DNA of 11,684 nucleotides from an uncultured Pseudomonadota bacterium (lineage in GTDB: Bacteria > Pseudomonadota > Gammaproteobacteria > Burkholderiales > SG8-39). The DNA lies in the NCBI GenBank assembly GCA_903895005.1, contig CAITSH010000165.1, positions 1 through 11,684 on the forward strand. The letters run 5' to 3'. Below are positions 1 through 6,617 of this stretch, one piece after another. A program made the translations under genes and the position numbers. Position 1 is the first letter of the stretch, and each line of letters begins with the position of its first letter. The notes below the pieces were generated by a model. The model made no database searches. It saw nothing but the letters and a program-made list of their open reading frames with translations, and was not told where the DNA came from.

Positions 1-2
1 CA

Positions 3-941
3 GTGCTTGCCGCTGCGATCGCCATCACCGCGTTATTCTACGATCAGCACTTTCCCCTTCTGATGCTGGCCACGATGTTGCTTTACGTCGTGGTGTGCCT
101 GGGCCTTAATCTTCAGTTTGGCTATGCGGGGGTCGTGAATTTTGCCGGGGCGGCATTTTTCGGCATTGGATGCTACACCGCGGCCGTGCTTACGACCCAG
201 ACGGCGATGCCGCACCTGCTCATCGTGGCGGTGGCCGGCGTGATGGCCGCGGTGATCGGGTCCTTGCTGATCCTGCCGGTACTTCGCACCCACGGACACT
301 ACGCGGCGCTCGTTACCATCGCCTTCGGAATCCTTTTCAGGGTCTTTCTTGAAGTCAACGATACGCTTGGCGGGCCCCAGGGCATGAAACTGCCGGGCAT
401 GAATCTATTCGGTTGGCAGCTGAACGATGGCATTCAGCTCGGTGATATTGAAATATCTTTCTATGCCAACTATGTGTTGCTGGCACTTGTCATGGCCGCC
501 ATCGCGTTCATGCTGGTAAGGCGCTTGGAGCGTTCCTGGATAGGCGTAAATCTTGACGCGGTGAGGCTCGATGAGACGGCATGCGCCGCATTTGGCATGA
601 ATGTCGCGCGCTGGAAAATTACAGCCTTCACCATGGGCAATTTTCTGGCCGGGACGGCAGGCGCCGTGTACGCAATGATGACCGGGTTTGTCGCACCCAA
701 CGCCTTCACCTTTGGTGACTCGCTCATCCTGGTTTCCATCATCATCCTTGGCGGCATCGGCAACCCCTGGGGATTGGTCGTGGCTTCGGCTATCGTGCTG
801 ATTCTTCCCGAGAAGCTGCAGTTCATCCAGGAATACAGGCTGTTGCTCTACGCGGGCGTGGTCATACTCATTCTGCTATTCAAGCCCGACGGCCTTATGC
901 CACGGCGCGTGCGCAGCTATTTCCCGGGTACGAAACCGTGA
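3..941 (+). CDS. livM: LivM-type branched-chain/aromatic acid ABC transporter permease (5' end probably cut)
   Basis: Inner-membrane permease of a Liv-type (HAAT) ABC importer; it would pair with a LivH-type permease, not in the window. The visible 312 residues are highly hydrophobic with about eight likely membrane segments. The family block around residues 33-62 (GLNLQFGYAG, then AAFFGIGCYTA) is clear. The cytoplasmic coupling loop that contacts the ATPases lies near residues 180-200 (GVNLDAV through AAFGMN), and the C-terminal ILGGIGNPWG and LLFKPDGL blocks are typical. The first in-frame start is GTG at 3, with only two bases before it. Family members usually carry a short charged N-terminus, so the real start is probably just outside the window. 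The stop overlaps the next gene's GTG by four bases (938-941), which implies translational coupling. Family call secure. Substrate unknown: members import leucine-type amino acids but also aromatic acids, and the neighbours favour the latter (inference). Confidence 0.9.
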   Translation: MLAAAIAITALFYDQHFPLLMLATMLLYVVVCLGLNLQFGYAGVVNFAGAAFFGIGCYTAAVLTTQTAMPHLLIVAVAGVMAAVIGSLLILPVLRTHGHYAALVTIAFGILFRVFLEVNDTLGGPQGMKLPGMNLFGWQLNDGIQLGDIEISFYANYVLLALVMAAIAFMLVRRLERSWIGVNLDAVRLDETACAAFGMNVARWKITAFTMGNFLAGTAGAVYAMMTGFVAPNAFTFGDSLILVSIIILGGIGNPWGLVVASAIVLILPEKLQFIQEYRLLLYAGVVILILLFKPDGLMPRRVRSYFPGTKP

Positions 942-1711
942 GCACCTTGCTGTCCTGCGAAGGCCTCACGATGCGCTTTGGCGGGCTCGTCGCGCTCAAT
1001 GCGCTGAACCTGTCTGTCAACACCGGTGAGATCCTCGGTCTGATCGGACCGAATGGCTCGGGAAAGACGACGTTTTTCAATGTCATCACAGGTATCTACA
1101 GGGCGAGTGAGGGGCGGGTTGAATACCGCGGCCTGGACCTTGCGCAAATGGCGGCCCCGGATATTTACCGATCCGGCGTTACGCGAACCTTTCAGCGTTC
1201 AAGGTTGTGCCTGCCCCTGAGTATTTTCGACAACCTCATGGTGGGCAATCACCGGCGCCTCAATCACTCAATGTGGTTCAACCTGTTTCAGCGAAAGGCG
1301 TTTCGCGCGCAGTTCGAGGAGCAGTATGAAAAAGCACAGCGCCTCGTCGCGACGTTCAGCGCCTCATTGTCGGGGCGTTTGCTTGAGCCGGCCGCTGCGG
1401 TAAACATGATTGACCGGCGCCGGATAGAAATCTGCCGCGCGCTCATCAGCGAACCCACCTTGCTGTTGCTCGATGAACCCTCGGCGGGGATGACGCATGA
1501 GGAAACGCGTGAGTTGATGGACGATATCTTAAAAGTGCGCGCAAGCATGCCGGGCCTTGCGATAATCATCATCGAGCATGAAATGAATGTCATTGAACGC
1601 ATAACTGAACGTTGCGTCGTGCTCAATTATGGTCAGAAGATTTGCGAAGGTTCCTATGCTCATATCGCCGCGGACGCCCAGGTCCAGGAAGCCTATCTGG
1701 GGAGCGAATGA
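938..1711 (+). CDS. livG: LivG-type ABC transporter ATPase with a degenerate signature motif
   Basis: 257-residue ATPase that powers the Liv-type importer, acting on the cytoplasmic face with the LivF partner. Visible motifs: A-loop aromatic F14, Walker A GPNGSGKT (37-44), Q-loop Q86, Walker B LLLLDE (175-180) with catalytic E180, D-loop SAGM (182-185), and switch His H214 in IEHE. The odd point is the ABC signature. Where LivG proteins normally read LSYGQQRR or similar, this one reads VNMIDRRR (155-162), so the signature Ser and Gly are absent. The reading frame continues cleanly into EICRAL, so a frameshift is not the cause. The start is GTG at 938, inside the permease stop; translation from there begins MSTLLSCEGLTMRFGG, a standard LivG N-terminus. 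The end overlaps the livF ATG (ATGA, 1708-1711). Family assignment is secure. The mechanistic effect of the changed signature is inferred. Confidence 0.93.
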   Translation: MSTLLSCEGLTMRFGGLVALNALNLSVNTGEILGLIGPNGSGKTTFFNVITGIYRASEGRVEYRGLDLAQMAAPDIYRSGVTRTFQRSRLCLPLSIFDNLMVGNHRRLNHSMWFNLFQRKAFRAQFEEQYEKAQRLVATFSASLSGRLLEPAAAVNMIDRRRIEICRALISEPTLLLLDEPSAGMTHEETRELMDDILKVRASMPGLAIIIIEHEMNVIERITERCVVLNYGQKICEGSYAHIAADAQVQEAYLGSE

Positions 1712-2424
1712 GCATGAACGCCCTATTAAGCGTGGAAAACGTGTTTGCCGGATATGACAAGGCCGATGTACTTCAGGATGTCACGCTCGGCATCGCGCCG
1801 GGCAGCATCACCTGCATTCTCGGGTCAAACGGGGCGGGCAAGAGTACTTTGATCCGCGCCATCCTCGGCTTGACGCCGCCGCGGCGCGGACGCATCACCT
1901 TCAATGGCATCGACCTTTCGGGCATGCCGACACATCGCATTATCGGCGCGGGGATAGCCTGTATTCCGGAAGGACGCAAGGTATTCCCCAAGCTGACTGT
2001 GCTGGAAAACCTTCGCCTTGGCGCTTACCAGGAACCGGACAAGGACAAAATTGCCATGCGCCTGGAGCGCGTGCTGGGCATCTTTCCGAGGCTGAATGAA
2101 CGATCGACGCAGTTGGCCGGCACCATGTCCGGCGGGGAGCAGGCGATGCTTTCTATCGGGCGCGGAATGATGGGCGAGCCCAAACTACTGCTCATAGACG
2201 AACCGTCGCTTGGGCTTTCGCCGCTGTTCGTAAAAGAGAATTTCAACGTCATTAAACGCATCCGGGACCTCGGCATCACCGTGTTGCTTGTGGAACAGAA
2301 CGTGCACCAGACCCTCGCGATATCAGATCACGGCTATGTTCTTTCGCAGGGACGCGTGGTCGCGGCGGGCACGGCGCGCGAACTGGCCGAGAACGCAAGC
2401 GTTCGAGAGGCTTATTTCGGCTGA
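1708..2424 (+). CDS. livF: LivF-type ABC transporter ATPase
   Basis: 238-residue second ATPase of the Liv-type importer. Motifs: Walker A GSNGAGKST (39-47), the LivF-specific PEGRKVFPKLTVLENL block (87-102), a full ABC signature SGGEQ (141-145), Walker B LLIDE (161-165), and Gln (Q197 in VEQN) where other ABC ATPases have the switch His. That Gln is usual for LivF. The chosen start is the ATG at 1708, which overlaps the livG stop as ATGA. An ATG two codons on (1714) has better spacing from GGGGAG (1699-1704) and cannot be excluded. The frame stays open upstream to 1612 only because it shadows livG. In the assembled dimer its SGGEQ would complete the ATP site on the LivG Walker A, while its own Walker A would face the degenerate LivG signature. 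Family call secure. Confidence 0.94.
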   Translation: MSMNALLSVENVFAGYDKADVLQDVTLGIAPGSITCILGSNGAGKSTLIRAILGLTPPRRGRITFNGIDLSGMPTHRIIGAGIACIPEGRKVFPKLTVLENLRLGAYQEPDKDKIAMRLERVLGIFPRLNERSTQLAGTMSGGEQAMLSIGRGMMGEPKLLLIDEPSLGLSPLFVKENFNVIKRIRDLGITVLLVEQNVHQTLAISDHGYVLSQGRVVAAGTARELAENASVREAYFG

Positions 2425-2460
2425 GATCCGGGGCCTTGCGGCCTTGGCATATCGCCAACA

Positions 2461-2466
2461 GGGAGG
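2461..2466 (+). promoter_or_regulatory. Ribosome binding site that fixes the GTG start of the ring-cleavage dioxygenase
   Basis: GGGAGG lies four bases before the GTG at 2471. It decides the start, because the frame stays open far upstream into livF and no good ATG is present. A small inverted repeat (TTGGC-ATATC-GCCAA, 2444-2458) sits just before it. Confidence 0.7.
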
Positions 2467-2470
2467 CAGA

Positions 2471-3439
2471 GTGATCCATTCACTGGGATATATCGGTATC
2501 CGTTCGAAAGACCTGCCTGGATGGCGTGCTTTCGCCGGGACGTTTCTTGGCATGCACGTGGAGGATGAGGGCAGTGGCCGTCTGCGCCTGCGCATGGACG
2601 GCAAGGTCCAACGCTACCTTATCGAAGCATCGGCTCAATCCGGTCTCGCTTTTGCCGGATTTGAGGTGGAGGATGCTGCTGCATTGACGCGCTTGCTGTC
2701 ACACCTCGCAAAGCACGGTGTCGCAAGCAAAGCGGGCACGGCAGAGGAAATTGCACAAAGGGGCGTGGACGATTTTGCCTGGGTGAGCGACCCGGACGGG
2801 AATCGCATCGAGTTTTTTTACGGACTGCACGACGCCGCCACGGTGTTTGCGCCGGGGTTACCCTTGGGCGGGTTTCGCACCGGCGAACTAGGGATGGGGC
2901 ACATCGTTATGTTGACGCCGCGCTTTGATGCGATGTCCGCCTTTTACCGTGGCCTGCTTGGGTTTGGTTTGAGTGATTTCCATCACGAGCCCTTCCCCGC
3001 GGAGTTTCTTCATCTGAACGCGCGGCATCACTCCTTTGCGCTGATCGGGACCGACGGGGCTGCGGCAATCCACCACCTGATGTGCGAGTACGTTCATTTC
3101 GACGATGTCGGGCGCGCCTATGACAGGGCGCTGGAAAAACCGGAGAGCATCGGGGTCAGCCTCGGTCGGCACGTAAACGACCATGTCACGTCCTTTTACG
3201 CCAGGACGCCGGACGGATTCCTGATCGAGATTGGCTGGGCGGGGCGTCTGATCGACCGTGGGACATGGGTGCCGACCGAATTGGAGAGCCCGAGTCTTTG
3301 GGGGCACATACGCTATTGGCTTCCCGCAGAGCGGCGCGTCCACGCGCAAAAGATGATCAAGGCCATCGGGGAGAAGGGCGTGCGTGCCCCCGTAGAGGCA
3401 TCACGCAGCGACGGATTTTCTCTGCCTCGAAAGACCTGA
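2471..3439 (+). CDS. Type I extradiol ring-cleavage dioxygenase (two-domain VOC/BphC-like)
   Basis: 322-residue cytoplasmic Fe(II) (or Mn(II)) dioxygenase that opens a catechol-type ring next to the two hydroxyls, giving a meta-cleavage product. It has two vicinal-oxygen-chelate domains: an N-terminal one (about 1-125) that keeps the fold but not the metal site, and a catalytic C-terminal one (about 140-290). By alignment from memory with 2,3-dihydroxybiphenyl dioxygenase, the metal ligands are H144 (GMGH), H202 (IHH) and E253 (LIEIGW). The active-site residues H187 (ARHH), H234 (GRHVNDH) and Y243 are also kept. The family signature GRHVNDHVTSFYARTPDG is intact, so the enzyme looks active. 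Length is slightly above the usual 290-310 because of a C-terminal extension (about 290-322). The gene starts 46 bases after livF and is probably co-transcribed with the transporter. Substrate is not determinable: catechol, biphenyl-diol, homoprotocatechuate and dihydroxypyridine types are all possible. Confidence 0.9.
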   Translation: MIHSLGYIGIRSKDLPGWRAFAGTFLGMHVEDEGSGRLRLRMDGKVQRYLIEASAQSGLAFAGFEVEDAAALTRLLSHLAKHGVASKAGTAEEIAQRGVDDFAWVSDPDGNRIEFFYGLHDAATVFAPGLPLGGFRTGELGMGHIVMLTPRFDAMSAFYRGLLGFGLSDFHHEPFPAEFLHLNARHHSFALIGTDGAAAIHHLMCEYVHFDDVGRAYDRALEKPESIGVSLGRHVNDHVTSFYARTPDGFLIEIGWAGRLIDRGTWVPTELESPSLWGHIRYWLPAERRVHAQKMIKAIGEKGVRAPVEASRSDGFSLPRKT

Positions 3440-3464
3440 TTTTTATATCGCTTCGGGCGGGCGT

Positions 3465-3516
3465 TTGACCGGCGATTGGCTTGACTTTTCTTGACCGGCG
3501 GGTCAATATCGTTGAC
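3465..3516 (+). promoter_or_regulatory. Clustered TTGAC(C) repeats, probable regulator-binding region before the Bug gene
   Basis: The 215-base gap 3440-3654 has no credible gene but is rich in repeats. The 10-mer TTGACCGGCG occurs exactly twice (3465-3474 and 3491-3500, 26 bases apart). The second copy continues into a perfect inverted repeat, TTGACC-GGCG-GGTCAA (3491-3506). Its right half forms a further inverted repeat with the next element, GTCAA-TATCG-TTGAC (3502-3516). Another TTGAC half-site lies at 3481-3485. The last element extends to TTGACA (3512-3517), a perfect sigma-70 -35 hexamer. No good -10 lies 16-18 bases downstream; the nearest is TAAATA at 3539-3544 (21 bases). A dimeric regulator controlling the Bug gene is the simplest reading (inference). 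The regulator family cannot be named. Confidence 0.5.
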
Positions 3517-3611
3517 ACTTTCGCCTGTTCCGCAGCGGTAAATATCGCGCGTGAAATGTTGTGGGCCGTCGGCGTTAATCGCGCATCAGAGCAGTGCGCG
3601 CCAGGGCCTTG

Positions 3612-3632
3612 TTCGCACTCTAGCTGTGCAAA
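3612..3632. repeat. Short inverted repeat upstream of the Bug gene
   Basis: TTCGCAC (3612-3618) and GTGCAAA (3626-3632) are inverted copies with one mismatch, separated by seven bases. They lie just before the GGAGA ribosome binding site (3644-3648) of the receptor gene. They could be an operator or a leader hairpin, or arise by chance. Confidence 0.25.
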
Positions 3633-3654
3633 AGTTGATTTCCGGAGAACATCA

Positions 3655-4635
3655 ATGCTGCGTTTTGCGCGATTCGCATTTGCCCTCGCCACTCTGCTTG
3701 GATCGGCGGTGGCGCTGGCCCAGGGTGCCGCCTATCCCAACAAGCCGGTAAAGATCATGGTCACCTTTACGACAGGCGGTGCGGCTGATTTCAGCGCCCG
3801 TGTCATCGGGGATCAGCTTTCTCGTATGTGGAACCAGCAGGTGGTGGTGGAGAACCGCATCGGCGCGGGCGGAAGCATCGGCGTCGAGCAGGTGTTCCGG
3901 TCGCCGGCAGACGGCTACACGCTGCTCCTTGCCAGCAACACCCACGCCATCAATCAGGCCATGTTCAACAACCTTCCCTTTGATCTCACCAAGGATTTTG
4001 TTCCTGTGGTGCTGACCACCTCGACGCCCATCGTGCTTGCGGTCAACCCGCGGGTGCCGGCAAAGGACATGAAGGAGTTCACGGCGATGCTGCGCGCCAA
4101 TCCGGGCAAGCTGGATTACACGACCTGTGGCGTTGCAACGGCGCATCACTTCGCGATGGAGTTGTACAAGTATGCAACCAAGACCTTTGCGGTGCATATA
4201 CCGCACCGTGGATGCTCTCCTGCGGTGACCGACGCGGTTGCGGGCCAGGTTGACGTGGTCATCGCCTCGCTTGCCGCAGTGCTGCCGTTCGCAAAGCAGG
4301 GCAAGCTGCGCATCCTCGGACTCACGACCAAGGATCGATCGCCATCGGTGCCCGAACTGCCGACCTTCCGTGAATCCGGCTTGAAGGAACTCGCAAACTA
4401 CGAGGTCGAGAATTACTACGGTTTGCTTGCCCCAAGCGGCACTCCTAAGGATATCGTCGCGAAAATCGAGGCCGACGTGCGCAAGGTGCTGGCCATGCCC
4501 GAGGTGAAAACCCGTCTTACGAACGGCGGATTGGACCTGTTTGTCGGAGCCCCGGCGCAATTTACCTCCCTGCTGGTGGCGGACATTGCCAAGTTTCGCG
4601 AGGCGATAAAAATAGCCGGAATCAAGCCGGAGTAG
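3655..4635 (+). CDS. Bug-family (TctC-like) tripartite tricarboxylate transporter substrate receptor
   Basis: 326-residue periplasmic solute receptor. It has a short signal peptide: basic residues R3 and R6, a hydrophobic core about 7-19, and likely cleavage after A22 in ALA-Q. The mature protein starts near YPNKPVKIMV, the standard Bug opening. Further family blocks are VENRIGAGGSIG (65-76), ADGYTLL (85-91), NLPFDLTKDFVPV (106-118), AHH (163-165) and LLAPSGTPKDIV (257-268). The ATG at 3655 follows GGAGA (3644-3648) by six bases; the longer open frame from 3481 has no signal peptide at its start and is rejected. No TctA or TctB membrane subunits lie in the window, as is usual for orphan Bug genes in Burkholderiales. 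Known members bind carboxylates, including aromatic acids such as terephthalate. Two cysteines (C158 and C187) sit in loops expected near the ligand. Ligand unknown. Confidence 0.92.
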   Translation: MLRFARFAFALATLLGSAVALAQGAAYPNKPVKIMVTFTTGGAADFSARVIGDQLSRMWNQQVVVENRIGAGGSIGVEQVFRSPADGYTLLLASNTHAINQAMFNNLPFDLTKDFVPVVLTTSTPIVLAVNPRVPAKDMKEFTAMLRANPGKLDYTTCGVATAHHFAMELYKYATKTFAVHIPHRGCSPAVTDAVAGQVDVVIASLAAVLPFAKQGKLRILGLTTKDRSPSVPELPTFRESGLKELANYEVENYYGLLAPSGTPKDIVAKIEADVRKVLAMPEVKTRLTNGGLDLFVGAPAQFTSLLVADIAKFREAIKIAGIKPE

Positions 4636-4655
4636 CTTTACAGGCGTTCTTTTCC

Positions 4656-4685
4656 GCGGGTGGCGTTCGCCACCCGCTTTGTTTT
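4656..4685 (+). terminator. Intrinsic terminator after the Bug gene
   Basis: Perfect 9-bp stem GCGGGTGGC / GCCACCCGC (4656-4664 and 4669-4677) with a four-base GTTC loop, followed at once by TTTGTTTT (4678-4685). It begins 20 bases after the receptor stop and ends only 17 bases before the next gene's start, inside a same-strand gene row. It should end most transcripts from the Bug promoter. Downstream genes would then depend on readthrough or a separate promoter, which I could not identify. Confidence 0.88.
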
Positions 4686-4702
4686 AAAAGGATGGAAAAA
4701 TC

Positions 4703-5695
4703 GTGAACAAACTACGCATCAGTCTGGCGTGCTGCGACTATGACCGCTGCCGAGCGATTTTCGACGGCCGTGCCCCTATAGAAGGCTGTGATGTTTCCGC
4801 CGTGCCGATCGAACCCGAGGAGGCCTTTCATCGGGCTTTCAAGTTCAACGAGTTCGACGTATCTGAAATATCGATGTCCAGCCACACCCTTATGACCTCG
4901 CGCGGGGAAAATGCCTACGTCGGGGTGCCGGCCTTTGTATCGCGCTTGTTCCGGCACTCCGGTATATACATTCGCACCGACCGCGGCATCAAGACGCCCG
5001 CCGATCTGAAGGGCAAGACCATCGGCCTGCCCGAGTACCAGATCACGGCCAATGTCTGGATTCGCGGGGTCCTCGCTGACGAGTTCGGGGTGAAGCCCGA
5101 AGACGTGCACTGGCGCAGCGGCGGGCTCGAGGATGCGGGCCGTGAGGAGCGCGCGCCGCTAAAGCTGCCCGCCGGAATCGACCTCAAGCCAATTCCCCAC
5201 GACCGTACGCTGTCGGACATGCTTGAGAAGGGCGAGCTTGACGCAATGATCAGCGCGCGCGCGCCCTCGTGTTTCGCACGCGGTGCGGCCAACGTTGACC
5301 GCATGTTTCCCGCCTACAAGACCCCCGAACAGGATTACTTCAGCAGAACCGGGATATTCCCGATCATGCACATCATCGGCATCCGACGCGAACTCGCCGA
5401 GAGAGAGCCTTGGTTGCCCGTCAGTGTGTTCAAGGCTTTCATCAAGGCCAAAGAATTGTGCATGTACGAGTTGGGCCAGATCGGGCACCTGTTCAACACG
5501 CTGCCTTGGGGCGTGCATGAGTTTGAGACGGCGAAAAAGCTGATGGGTGAGGATTACTGGAGCTATGGATTCCAGGCGAACGAGAAGGTGATCGACACCT
5601 TTACCCGCTACCATCACGAGCAGGGGCTGTCGGCAAAGAAGCTCGATCCCAGAGCGCTGTTCCATCCTTCCACGCTCGACCTGTCCAAGGTTTGA
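4703..5695 (+). CDS. 4,5-dihydroxyphthalate decarboxylase-like protein (periplasmic-binding-protein fold, no signal peptide)
   Basis: 330 residues, matching the roughly 330 of 4,5-dihydroxyphthalate decarboxylases (Pht5-like), which remove one ring carboxylate to give protocatechuate. Recognised family blocks, recalled without a search, are CDYDR (11-15), FDVSEISMSSH (51-61), LFRHSGIYI (82-90), GLPEYQITANVWIRGVL (108-124), FPIMHIIGIRRE (219-230), GEDYWSYGF (282-290) and HEQGLSAKKLDP (305-316). The fold is that of type II binding proteins, so automatic annotation may call it an ABC substrate-binding protein. It has no signal peptide (MNKLRISLACCDYDR), which fits a cytoplasmic enzyme. The start is GTG at 4703, ten bases after AAGGA (4688-4692). 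It stands directly before the molybdenum hydroxylase genes (34-base gap), so the two probably act in one pathway. The true substrate may be another ring ortho-dicarboxylate, possibly heterocyclic (inference). The decarboxylase role is likely but unproven. Confidence 0.75.
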   Translation: MNKLRISLACCDYDRCRAIFDGRAPIEGCDVSAVPIEPEEAFHRAFKFNEFDVSEISMSSHTLMTSRGENAYVGVPAFVSRLFRHSGIYIRTDRGIKTPADLKGKTIGLPEYQITANVWIRGVLADEFGVKPEDVHWRSGGLEDAGREERAPLKLPAGIDLKPIPHDRTLSDMLEKGELDAMISARAPSCFARGAANVDRMFPAYKTPEQDYFSRTGIFPIMHIIGIRRELAEREPWLPVSVFKAFIKAKELCMYELGQIGHLFNTLPWGVHEFETAKKLMGEDYWSYGFQANEKVIDTFTRYHHEQGLSAKKLDPRALFHPSTLDLSKV

Positions 5696-5729
5696 GCAAG
5701 GTGATGCACGCCGAGTTGATTGTCCTGCG

Positions 5730-6617
5730 ATGAAGGCGCCCCCGTTTCGTTACCACGCCCCGCGCAAGCTCGAAGATGCACTGTCCCTGTTGGCCGCATC
5801 TCCCAATGCGCGGGTGCTTGCGGGCGGGCAGTCTTTGATGCCCATGCTCAACATGCGCGTGGTTTCTCCGGATGACCTCGTCGATATTAACGGCATTGAG
5901 GGGCTCGCCTACATTAGGGAGGATGGCGACGAAATCGTTATTGGAGCGATGACGCGGCAGCGGGAGCTTGAGTTCTCGCCGCTCATCGCCGCTCGCATGC
6001 CGCTGATGGCTGAGGCGATTCGCTACGTTGGTCACCGCCAGACGCGAAACCGCGGAACCATAGGGGGCAGTCTCTGCCAGCTCGATCCGTCAGCTGAACT
6101 GCCGACTGTGGCGCAAGCCTATGACGCGGTTATCGTCGCGCGCAGCGGTCGCGGCGAGCGCCGCATTCCCATCGCGGCGTTTCCAGCGGGGTACATGACC
6201 CCGTCCCTTGCCGCTGACGAGGTTCTGGTGGAATTGCGTTTTTCACCCTGGCCGGACCCGCACGGTGCATCGTTTTTGGAGTACGCACGCCGCCATGGCG
6301 ATTTTGCCGTGGTGTCTGCGGCCGCGATGATGGCGCTGGATGCCGGCGGTAACATTTCGCGAATTTCCCTGACGCTTGGAGGGGTCGGTGCGGCGCCGCT
6401 GCGTATGATCGATGTGGAACGCGAGTTGACCGGCAAAACGCCCTCGGTGCAGGCGTTTGCGACGGCCTGTGCGGCATTGGAAGATATTGATGCTCTCGAA
6501 GATCCCCATTACCCGAAATGGTACCGGCAACGTCTCGCTGTCGCGCTTTCCAAGCGTACCCTCGCCGCCGCTTTGGCGCGCGTAACCCCTATCGTTGCAG
6601 GAGCGCGCCAAACCTAA
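5730..6617 (+). CDS. Molybdenum hydroxylase, FAD-binding medium subunit (CoxM/XDH family)
   Basis: 295-residue subunit of a three-subunit xanthine dehydrogenase-family enzyme. It carries electrons from the iron-sulfur subunit through FAD to an acceptor. The two FAD-binding motifs are intact: AGGQSLMP (31-38) and TIGGSLCQLDPSAELP (110-125). The C-terminal CO_deh_flav_C-like region follows (about 170-290; LGGVGAAPLRM). The length is standard. I see no cysteine-rich insertion such as the [4Fe-4S] loop of the 4-hydroxybenzoyl-CoA reductase medium subunit. The ATG at 5730 gives the normal family N-terminus (MKAPPFRYHAP), but no strong ribosome binding site precedes it; an in-frame upstream extension is blocked because no start codon occurs before the previous stop. 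The gene overlaps the next by one base (TAATG, 6615-6619). Probably in one operon with the upstream decarboxylase-like gene. Family assignment secure; substrate unknown. Confidence 0.92.
   Translation: MKAPPFRYHAPRKLEDALSLLAASPNARVLAGGQSLMPMLNMRVVSPDDLVDINGIEGLAYIREDGDEIVIGAMTRQRELEFSPLIAARMPLMAEAIRYVGHRQTRNRGTIGGSLCQLDPSAELPTVAQAYDAVIVARSGRGERRIPIAAFPAGYMTPSLAADEVLVELRFSPWPDPHGASFLEYARRHGDFAVVSAAAMMALDAGGNISRISLTLGGVGAAPLRMIDVERELTGKTPSVQAFATACAALEDIDALEDPHYPKWYRQRLAVALSKRTLAAALARVTPIVAGARQT

Noticed and set aside
2288..2470. In-frame upstream extension of the dioxygenase gene into livF
   Set aside because: The extra 61 codons shadow livF; the GTG at 2471 with GGGAGG gives the normal family N-terminus.
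3481..3654. In-frame upstream extension of the Bug gene
   Set aside because: It would place 58 residues before a clear signal peptide and overlap the repeat-rich control region. The ATG at 3655 has its own well-spaced GGAGA.
3652..4560. 302-codon open frame on the minus strand
   Set aside because: It is antisense to the well-supported Bug receptor gene and its translation shows no family pattern.
4692..4706. Tiny frame ATG GAA AAA TCG TGA overlapping the decarboxylase start
   Set aside because: At four codons it is too short to support as a leader peptide. The ATG arises inside the ribosome-binding region.
5730..6617. 4-hydroxybenzoyl-CoA reductase medium subunit
   Set aside because: The cysteine-rich insertion for the extra [4Fe-4S] cluster is not seen, and the length fits the plain FAD subunit.
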